Assembly (NCBI GenBank): GCA_946479125.1
Contig: CAMLET010000252.1
Span: forward strand, 1-5,422
Length of the DNA stretch: 5,422 bases
Direction of reading: 5' to 3'
Origin: an uncultured Flavobacteriales bacterium
Lineage (GTDB): Bacteria > Bacteroidota > Bacteroidia > Flavobacteriales > Crocinitomicaceae
The notes beneath the pieces were generated by a model. The model was not told where the DNA came from, ran no database searches, and saw nothing but the letters and a program-made list of their open reading frames with translations. Within the stretch, counting starts at the first letter, position 1, and every line of letters begins with the position of its first letter. Shown piece by piece: positions 1-5,422 of this stretch. The translations under genes and the position numbers were made by a program.

Positions 1-1740
1 GTTTCTTGAGATAAAGAAGTTCCTCTTTGTTGAGCGTCCAATCTCTATATCAGAAGTTCCTTTTACAACTGTTAATTCAGGTGTTTGAAGCGTGTCTGAG
101 TTCCACCCATCACGAAGATAGATATTGGAAGAACCCAGGTTCATCACTTTTGGAGTAGCAAGAATGGCAATGTACGTTTGTGCTTCAATGTTATGACTGT
201 TTGCCATGAAACGCCCGGCAAGGTGATAGATGTTAGAAGAATCAGAAGCCAATAAATTTCCGTCCAAATGCAGTGTATCTGTTGCCGGAGTATTGATGGA
301 TAAATTACAATCGAATTCTGATCCTGCAGGATTGAAATGCGCCTTGGCGTTGAATTGTATTTTACGTGCAATCGTATCACGTGTTACCAGCATCATCGAA
401 TTCAGCGTCACATTTCCAATAGCTTTCACATCCTTCTCAAGGAAGAAAGTGGCGTTCTGATCGATGGTCGCCCAGGTCATTCCTTTCACAGTCATTGCCG
501 TGTCAAAGTTTACCGTTTGATTTGGCAGTGAGAACGAGTTAGCATCAAAAACAAATACCGAGCTGTCTGCAGGGAAAGCACAAGATTGTGGTCCACCAGA
601 AGATAAAGACCAATGTGCCGGATCTGACCAATCACCTGCATTACCGATCCAATAATAAGCAGCTGGTTTTCCTATGATCCAACCTTTAGCAGCTGTCTCA
701 ACTTCAATTGGAAGACCGTAGTATTTAATTGCAACGCTATCGCGCGCCGAAACATCAACGAAATGCATGTTTCCAACGTAGGAAGTGTCGTTTACACCAA
801 CATAATGCATGCTCGCAAAAGGTGCTGCAACCGAACGAACGATCATTGGATTCGGACAAGTTACAAACGAGTTAATGGTGTTGTAATGTAAAACAATACC
901 GCCTTGAAGTTCAAGTGTGTCTGAAGCAATGTCCAGTAAATCCAATCGAAGCGTATCAATAATCACTAATTTTTGTCCGTCTACTTCTATATCGTTGTAA
1001 ACGGGAGTTGTTCCGGAAACATCTCTCAATGTAAATACTCCGGCTGAATTACTGTGCACCGTATTTGGACGGTTTCCACCAAGAGAATCTAAACGCCATA
1101 TTGGACCAGTAATTACAAAATTCGCATTATCGAAATCAAAAGCCCTAACGTCAGTTGCAGGTTTTATAGAAATTAAAGTTGAAGCTGTGTATGTGTGTGT
1201 GTTAAAATTAAGAATACCATTAACCAGATCTACATCTTTCACATTCGTAAATCCGCCAGTGAAATTAACACTGTTTGCACCGGTTTTATTAAAGAACATG
1301 TTTGCATTGAAAGTAGTTCCATTCGCATCAAAGGTAGCAACTCCCGTTCCGGCATTCATAGTGAACGTGTGTGTTCCCGAACCTAGTACACTTGCTGCAT
1401 TTGCTCCGAGGAAATTTCCGGTAATCGTTATTGATAAATTCCAGTTACAAGGGTCTGAATTGGTTGCTGTAAAATCACTCACCGTAACCGGTGAAGCAGA
1501 AGTTACAACGTATGCTCCGGGAGCAGCGGCTGCATCAAAAATAACATCGTCGGTTGCAGCTGGAACTCCTGGCAAAAGCAGAATTCCCGAAACTGTGGAC
1601 CAGTGGTTGGCATCGCTCCAATCACCAGAACCACCAACCCAATAGCGAGTTGCTGCATGACCAGTGTTGCTAATCATCAAACAAATGAACCCAGCAATAA
1701 GTGTTAACTGCTTAATTTTCAATGTTTTAATCCCTTGCAT
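1..1740 (-). CDS. Large secreted surface protein with YWxGxxGDWSDxxHWS modules (partial, C-terminus outside window)
   Basis: The frame starts at ATG 1740 and stays open for 580 codons to the left edge, so only the N-terminal part is present. Residues 1-29 form a signal peptide: a K-rich start (MQGIKTLKIK), a hydrophobic core (LTLIAGFICLMI) and a GHA|A cleavage site. The mature protein opens at once with RYWVGGSGDWSDANHWS (residues 32-48), followed by PAATDDVIFDA (60-70). The same module returns exactly 330 residues later (YYWIGNAGDWSDPAHWS, 362-378, then VFVFDANSF). Between them lies a beta-rich stretch full of T, N, S, G and D, with CPNPMIVRS (from C295) and a GW at 353-354 just before the second module. 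From memory, this architecture is common in long extracellular proteins of Bacteroidota that carry a C-terminal type IX secretion signal. That end is not visible here. No enzymatic motif is seen; an adhesive or structural surface role is inferred. It is transcribed divergently from the two plus-strand genes. Confidence 0.88.
   Translation of the reverse strand, partial: MQGIKTLKIKQLTLIAGFICLMISNTGHAATRYWVGGSGDWSDANHWSTVSGILLLPGVPAATDDVIFDAAAAPGAYVVTSASPVTVSDFTATNSDPCNWNLSITITGNFLGANAASVLGSGTHTFTMNAGTGVATFDANGTTFNANMFFNKTGANSVNFTGGFTNVKDVDLVNGILNFNTHTYTASTLISIKPATDVRAFDFDNANFVITGPIWRLDSLGGNRPNTVHSNSAGVFTLRDVSGTTPVYNDIEVDGQKLVIIDTLRLDLLDIASDTLELQGGIVLHYNTINSFVTCPNPMIVRSVAAPFASMHYVGVNDTSYVGNMHFVDVSARDSVAIKYYGLPIEVETAAKGWIIGKPAAYYWIGNAGDWSDPAHWSLSSGGPQSCAFPADSSVFVFDANSFSLPNQTVNFDTAMTVKGMTWATIDQNATFFLEKDVKAIGNVTLNSMMLVTRDTIARKIQFNAKAHFNPAGSEFDCNLSINTPATDTLHLDGNLLASDSSNIYHLAGRFMANSHNIEAQTYIAILATPKVMNLGSSNIYLRDGWNSDTLQTPELTVVKGTSDIEIGRSTKRNFFISRN
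532..657 (-). repeat. Second GDWSDxxHWS module of the minus-strand surface protein
   Basis: Residues 362-403. It reads Y362-Y363-W364-I365-G366, G369-D370-W371-S372-D373, H376-W377-S378, then SSGG at 380-383, C387, P390, D392 and V397-F398-D399-A400-N401-S402-F403. The YW positions are exactly 330 residues after those of the first module, which suggests the protein is built of long repeating units, each opening with this tryptophan-rich motif. More copies may follow beyond the left edge. Confidence 0.72.
1531..1647 (-). repeat. First GDWSDxxHWS module of the minus-strand surface protein
   Basis: Residues 32-70 of the minus-strand protein. Visible positions are Y33-W34, G36, G39-D40-W41-S42-D43, H46-W47-S48, then P60, D64-D65 and V66-I67-F68-D69-A70. 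The copy lies directly behind the signal peptide, so it would be the mature N-terminus. It aligns without gaps to the second copy across the YW..HWS part. The two differ in the linker before the (V/I)FDA strand. Confidence 0.75.
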
Positions 1741-1794
1741 AATACAATTTCTTTTGTTCTTTCGGGACATTAGCACACACTAAGCCCAAGTTCA

Positions 1795-1802
1795 CAAAAT
1801 TA
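1795..1802 (-). promoter_or_regulatory. Probable Bacteroidota-type -7 promoter element for the minus-strand gene
   Basis: Read on the minus strand these bases are TAATTTTG, a full match to the TAnnTTTG -7 consensus used by the primary sigma factor of Bacteroidota. A run of eight T on the minus strand (1818-1825) sits where the looser TTG-type -33 element is expected. Transcription would start about 5-7 bases downstream and leave a leader of roughly 45-50 bases before ATG 1740. The match and placement are seen in the sequence; activity is inferred. Confidence 0.55.
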
Positions 1803-1893
1803 TAATAGGGTATACCGAAAAAAAATGGTGGTAAACCGCTATTTTTTTATGGACTGGTTGGATATAACTTCGCTAATTGAAATACTCTGTATT

Positions 1894-2400
1894 ATGCGAA
1901 ATTGTATGCGAATGTTTTTATTCTTCCTTCTACTGGCGCTTCCAAAGCTTGGAAATGCTCAGGATGAGAAAGATTCAGCTCAATATGTTGTTCCTGCATC
2001 AACTGCTGCGGACCTGGCAATGATTGAAGCACCCGAAGGATTTATCAAGGCAAACCAATTCAATGGATATTACCATCCGCTAAGTCAGACTTCAATGGTT
2101 TTAACCATAGTAGAAGGAGCAACGTACGTGAATATCAAGCGCGGTTTGACTCCGGAATATTATGCTAAACAACGTCTAACGTTTGTTGGAGAAAAAGAGA
2201 TTACAACCGTTTCTGGTCTTAATGGCGTAATGATTACTTGCGAGTTCGATTTGGATGGTAAGCGCATGGTTAGAAACATGGTATTTATTGGTGATTTGAG
2301 AAACACACTTTGGTTAAGTGTTACTTATCATAAAGACATGTCGGCTCTTCTGGAGCCAGAGTTGTTTAGAGCGTATCAAACAGTTCACTTTATTAAATAA
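1894..2400 (+). CDS. Small exported protein, PsbP/MOG1/DcrB-like fold (tentative)
   Basis: I chose the start at 1894, giving 168 residues. From there the protein begins MRNCMRM, then FLFFLLLAL, then PKLGNA|QD, a normal signal peptide cut after residue 22. In-frame ATGs at 1906 and 1912 are also possible. The ATG at 1825 would put 23 further residues, including acidic ones, in front of the signal peptide, although it has an A-rich upstream run. After a linker comes one compact domain: EAPEGF (45-50), FNGYY (56-60), a TPEYYAKQ helix start (86-93), a strand with GLNGVMITCEFDLDG (108-122), VFIGD (130-134) and a final YQTVHF. The pattern of a Pro-Gly-Phe opening, 'G..G' strand pair and 'v(F/I)GD' strand recalls small secreted Bacteroidota proteins with the PsbP/MOG1/DcrB (DUF1795-like) fold. 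This is a memory-based resemblance, not a proven match. No catalytic residues are apparent and no function is assigned. Only seven bases separate its stop from the SprB-repeat gene, so co-transcription is likely. A weak promoter-like TAACTTCG lies at 1865-1872. Confidence 0.8.
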   Translation: MRNCMRMFLFFLLLALPKLGNAQDEKDSAQYVVPASTAADLAMIEAPEGFIKANQFNGYYHPLSQTSMVLTIVEGATYVNIKRGLTPEYYAKQRLTFVGEKEITTVSGLNGVMITCEFDLDGKRMVRNMVFIGDLRNTLWLSVTYHKDMSALLEPELFRAYQTVHFIK

Positions 2401-2407
2401 TAGGCAG

Positions 2408-5400
2408 ATGAAAAAATTATTACTTCTTCTAACGCTTGTTGTTTCGAAAGGATTGTTCGCCCAACAAACCGTTAATCATCATTGTGATTTTGCTTCCGGG
2501 AACCAGAATATGTGGGGACCAAGTTTTAGCGCCTTCACCATGAATCAAACGATAGACATTTTCAGCTATCCTTGGAACACTTCTGGTGGAACTGGAAATG
2601 GTGGAATTGTAACGATTCTCGGACAGAGCTTTGGAGCAGCAGCAAGTTTTGGTACTTCCGGTGTTATTGGGTCTGACTTTACTTTAGCTGGTTTTACAAC
2701 TGGAGAAGTTGCAGTTGAATATCCTGTTGACATCGTTCTTGACATGCCAACTGATAATACTTACGATCAGGGTGATCAGGTTTCTATAAACTCTTCATAC
2801 ACTGTTGCATCTGATTATGCTTTGGATACCTATTATCCAAATGCAGGTTCAGCTTCGCTTGACATGTATTTCCAATTCGCTGCCAATGCAAACCTTACGA
2901 TTTGTGCTTTCGGTTGTGTTACCATTCCAATCATCCCTTCTTTCTCTACTCCAATGATGCGCCTGAACATTTTTCGCGTAGAACAGGATGAGATTTGGTA
3001 TTTAGGACCAGCTTGTGCGGAAGCGATTCCGGCATACTCTGCCGATAGCGGACCAGGTGGTATTGGTGAGCCCTCTCCTGGACAGAACATTTTCCCTTTT
3101 GCTTTACCCCCGTATGAAGATGGTTGTACTTCCATTCCATGGCAAGTGCACCAGGATATTATGCCTCTTGAAATTCCGGACAACGATTATGGTATTTCTG
3201 GAGAATTGGCTATTCCATATGTAGAAACTACAGATGGAATTAGCGGGAACGATCTTTATGCAACTGGTGACTCAACTTATGCTCACCTTTCAATTGAAGT
3301 GTTTAAGTTAATTGGTGGAATTTTAGCTCAAACAACTGGACCGCCAGCTGTTGTAGGTGAAATCCTTTCCAATTTAAGTGGTGAGTTTGAGCTTCCAGCT
3401 CCTTTTGGAACAATCTACGGAGCTTCTATGTCTTACAACATTATGAGCGCTTCTTTCAACGTTTACGTAACCAACGTACAGCGTTTCGACTTTAAACCTA
3501 AGATCTACGGAAAATACGAATTCCCCGTTCCGGTCAATTATGCCGTATTTAATGGCGCGACACAAACTTCTTCCGGAACAGCGGCCATTGTCAATTTCGA
3601 AGTCGGAAATACGGTAAGGTATTATTACCCATGTTATTTCGCAGACGTAGAAATTAAACCTACTTACAACATTATTGGTCAGTTCACCAATCATACTTAT
3701 GATTCGATCAGCTTTACGTTCGAATTTTCTGCCTTGAGCTTTGGTTTCGAATTACCTCCAATTCAAATCACACCTGAAATTCACGTTCCTGAGATCTGTA
3801 TTCCGATTCCGTATCCTTGTCCTTCATGGTCAGATCCGTTCGATTGGTGTACAGAGTGGGTTTGTACTCCAGAATTTACTATTCCGGCTGTTGGATTTGA
3901 TGGATTCTCATTTAACGTTGGACCTTTGGTTGATGAAACATTGCCACTTGGAGATGTTTCTTACGACTGGTTTAATCAAACCTGGCAGTTAGGAGGATTC
4001 TCTGATACAACGTTTGTTGGTTTCCATATGATTGCTCGACAATTCTCAGCAACTCAAACACATACAAATGTATTGTGTTACGGAGGAAACAACGGTTCGG
4101 TAGATGTGTCCACTGTAAATGGATCAGCTCCGTTTACTTATGCATGGTCGAATGGTCCGGTGTCCCAAGATATTAACACTCTTCCTGCGAATAATTATCA
4201 GGTAATTATTACAGATGCAAATGGTTGTAAAACTTCAACCGGAGCAACCATTACCCAGCCTTCACAACCATTACAATTGTCTGCTTTATTAACCGACAAA
4301 CTTTGTAATGGTGGACCAAATACAGGAACGATTGACATCTTAACTCAGGGTGGAACTGCTCCATACGGATTCTCCTGGACGAATGGTGCAACTACCGAAG
4401 ATCTTACAGGATTGAATGTTGGTTCTTATACTTTAACGGTTACAGATTTCAACGGTTGTACCGCGAATATCACAAGAACTATTGCTCAACCTTCGGTTGT
4501 TGGTCAGGCAGGAATAATTGACGATGTGAACTGTAGATTTGGTACTGATGGTAAGATCAACGTTACACCGTTTGGTGGACTTCCACCATACAGTTACTCA
4601 TGGTCTAGTGGTCAAACTACTGAAGATTTGAATAATGTAGTTTCAGGACCGTACAATTTGACAATCACTGATAACAACGGTTGTGTAAGTTTTGCACCGT
4701 ATTTCATTCCTCAACCAGCAAGCTTGCCTTCGGTTAACTTGTCACAGATCTCAGTTTCTTGTCACGGTGGATCGAACGGTTTCATCAACAATGTAGTTGC
4801 CGGTGGAACACCTGGATATTCATTTGTTTGGTCGGATGGAACTAACACCATTTTACCAAATGGAGGTCAGAACTTGACGAACGTTTCTGCTGGCACTTAT
4901 GGTGTTACCATGACGGATTCAAAAGGATGTGAGGTTTCTTCAACAATCACGGTTACTCAACCAAGTGCACCGATTGATGATAATCCTGTTCTTACTCACA
5001 TAAATTGTTTCGGTAATACAACTGGTGCAATTACTACAGGAATTACTGGTGGAACAGGTCCGTACACTTATTCATGGTCGAATACGGCAACAACACCGAA
5101 TTTGACGAATGTTGGGGCTGGAACATATACAGTTCTTGTAACTGACTTCCGTGGATGTACAGCGAACTACTCGTATACATTAACGCAGCCTAATGCTGCA
5201 CTTGCAATAGCTCTTACTCCAAATACAGTTGGATGTTTTGGCGAAAGCACCGGACAAGTAGTTTCAACGGTTACAGGTGGAACAACTCCTTATACTTACG
5301 CATGGTCGAATTCAGCTGTTACTCCTTCAATTACCGGAGTTGTAGCTGGAACTTATAACCTCACGGTTACAGATGGAAAAGGTTGTACGGCAATGAACTC

Positions 5401-5422
5401 AGCGATCATTGCGCAACCAGCG
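2408..5422 (+). CDS. SprB-repeat-containing giant secreted adhesin-like protein (partial, C-terminus outside window)
   Basis: The frame starts at ATG 2408, seven bases after the upstream stop, and stays open for 1005 codons to the right edge. Residues 1-18 are a clear signal peptide (MKKLLLLLTLVVSKGLFA|QQ). Residues 19 to about 550 are a beta-rich unique region with many aromatic, Pro, Gly and Thr residues that I do not recognise. Near its end is an unusual Cys/Trp/Pro segment with C464, C471, C481 and C486. From C557 on, six SprB-type repeats follow, the last reaching its QPA end at the window edge. SprB of Flavobacterium johnsoniae is a very large mobile surface adhesin moved by the gliding machinery and exported by the type IX system. 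Proteins with such repeats usually end in a type IX sorting domain, which would lie outside this window. Surface adhesion is therefore inferred from family. The repeats alone do not prove gliding, because many non-gliding relatives carry them. No promoter is obvious in the seven-base gap, so it is probably read from upstream. Confidence 0.92.
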   Translation, partial: MKKLLLLLTLVVSKGLFAQQTVNHHCDFASGNQNMWGPSFSAFTMNQTIDIFSYPWNTSGGTGNGGIVTILGQSFGAAASFGTSGVIGSDFTLAGFTTGEVAVEYPVDIVLDMPTDNTYDQGDQVSINSSYTVASDYALDTYYPNAGSASLDMYFQFAANANLTICAFGCVTIPIIPSFSTPMMRLNIFRVEQDEIWYLGPACAEAIPAYSADSGPGGIGEPSPGQNIFPFALPPYEDGCTSIPWQVHQDIMPLEIPDNDYGISGELAIPYVETTDGISGNDLYATGDSTYAHLSIEVFKLIGGILAQTTGPPAVVGEILSNLSGEFELPAPFGTIYGASMSYNIMSASFNVYVTNVQRFDFKPKIYGKYEFPVPVNYAVFNGATQTSSGTAAIVNFEVGNTVRYYYPCYFADVEIKPTYNIIGQFTNHTYDSISFTFEFSALSFGFELPPIQITPEIHVPEICIPIPYPCPSWSDPFDWCTEWVCTPEFTIPAVGFDGFSFNVGPLVDETLPLGDVSYDWFNQTWQLGGFSDTTFVGFHMIARQFSATQTHTNVLCYGGNNGSVDVSTVNGSAPFTYAWSNGPVSQDINTLPANNYQVIITDANGCKTSTGATITQPSQPLQLSALLTDKLCNGGPNTGTIDILTQGGTAPYGFSWTNGATTEDLTGLNVGSYTLTVTDFNGCTANITRTIAQPSVVGQAGIIDDVNCRFGTDGKINVTPFGGLPPYSYSWSSGQTTEDLNNVVSGPYNLTITDNNGCVSFAPYFIPQPASLPSVNLSQISVSCHGGSNGFINNVVAGGTPGYSFVWSDGTNTILPNGGQNLTNVSAGTYGVTMTDSKGCEVSSTITVTQPSAPIDDNPVLTHINCFGNTTGAITTGITGGTGPYTYSWSNTATTPNLTNVGAGTYTVLVTDFRGCTANYSYTLTQPNAALAIALTPNTVGCFGESTGQVVSTVTGGTTPYTYAWSNSAVTPSITGVVAGTYNLTVTDGKGCTAMNSAIIAQPA
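4076..5422 (+). repeat. Tandem array of six SprB-type protein repeats (continues beyond window)
   Basis: Units start at the cysteine codons at 4076, 4304, 4532, 4760, 5006 and 5234 (residues 557, 633, 709, 785, 867 and 943). The period is 76 codons (228 bases) four times and 82 codons once. Each unit reads C-x-(G/F)-G-x(2,3)-G-x-I/V, then GG(T)-x-P-Y-x-Y/F-x-W-(S/T), then an L-x-x-(V/L)-x-x-G-x-Y-x-(L/V)-x-(V/I)-T-D-x-x-G-C strand pair, and ends in a Q-P linker. The two Cys lie 50-51 residues apart (56 in unit 4), which fits a conserved pair within one Ig-like beta domain. Unit 4 has a six-residue loop insertion. The units have diverged in sequence, but short DNA stretches such as CATGGTCGAAT recur in units 1, 5 and 6. 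Confidence 0.92.

Noticed and set aside
144..531. Several short open frames on both strands near the left end
   Set aside because: All are alternative frames of the open minus-strand gene, which covers 1-1740 without a stop.
1187..1645. Open frame of 152 codons on the plus strand
   Set aside because: It lies wholly antisense to the minus-strand surface protein, whose signal peptide and repeated motifs establish the real frame. Its product has no recognisable features.
1671..1740. Possible lipoprotein signal at Cys20 of the minus-strand protein
   Set aside because: The residues before the Cys are G-F-I, which do not fit a lipobox, and a good GHA|A cleavage site follows.
1801..1806. TATAAT on the plus strand as an E. 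coli-type -10 box
   Set aside because: The primary sigma factor of Bacteroidota prefers TAnnTTTG, no good -35 partner is visible, and the bases overlap the better minus-strand element. Such a match arises easily in AT-rich spacers.
1818..1848. A8 and T7 runs as a hairpin or terminator
   Set aside because: The stem would be only A-T pairs with no G-C core, and it lies between divergent gene starts where a terminator is not expected.
2833..3224. Short overlapping frames on both strands, up to 116 codons
   Set aside because: They are shadows of the SprB-repeat gene, which is continuous through this stretch.
3374..3992. A 106-codon minus frame and an 83-codon plus frame
   Set aside because: Both fall inside the SprB-repeat gene in other frames, with no signal peptide or motif of their own.
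4076..5422. Regular spacing suggesting a CRISPR-like or DNA-level repeat array
   Set aside because: The 228-base period is coding, units are diverged at DNA level, and conservation follows protein positions (Cys, W, TDxxGC). This is a protein repeat array.

Overview
The window looks like chromosomal DNA from a member of the Bacteroidota, most likely a flavobacterium-like lineage (the Crocinitomicaceae/Fluviicola type of gene content comes to mind; this is inference). The evidence is SprB-type tandem repeats in a very long secreted protein, a second long surface protein with YWxGxxGDWSDxxHWS modules, three signal peptides of which two cleave at A|Q, A-rich rather than Shine-Dalgarno start regions, and a good TAnnTTTG promoter element of the Bacteroidota type.

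Layout: positions 1-1740 hold the 5' part (580 codons, open at the left edge) of a large secreted surface protein on the minus strand. A divergent intergenic stretch (1741-1893) carries its probable promoter. On the plus strand, 1894-2400 encodes a small exported protein of about 168 residues that resembles the PsbP/MOG1/DcrB fold family. Seven bases after its stop, at 2408, begins a giant secreted adhesin-like protein that runs off the right edge after 1005 codons. It has a signal peptide, a unique region of about 530 residues, and then six SprB-type repeats from 4076 to the end.

All three products are predicted to leave the cytoplasm. The two large ones are probably cell-surface or secreted cargo of the type IX secretion system, but their C-terminal sorting domains would lie outside the window, so this is an inference from family and architecture. 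The small protein and the SprB-repeat protein are close enough to share a transcript, which suggests, without proving, a functional link. There are no RNA genes, insertion sequences, CRISPR arrays or broken genes that I can support. Coding sequence fills almost all of the window, and no stretch of 300 bases lacks a gene. I see no clear sign of a wholly new system. The parts that deserve most attention are the unrecognised N-terminal region of the SprB-repeat protein and its pairing with the small exported protein.
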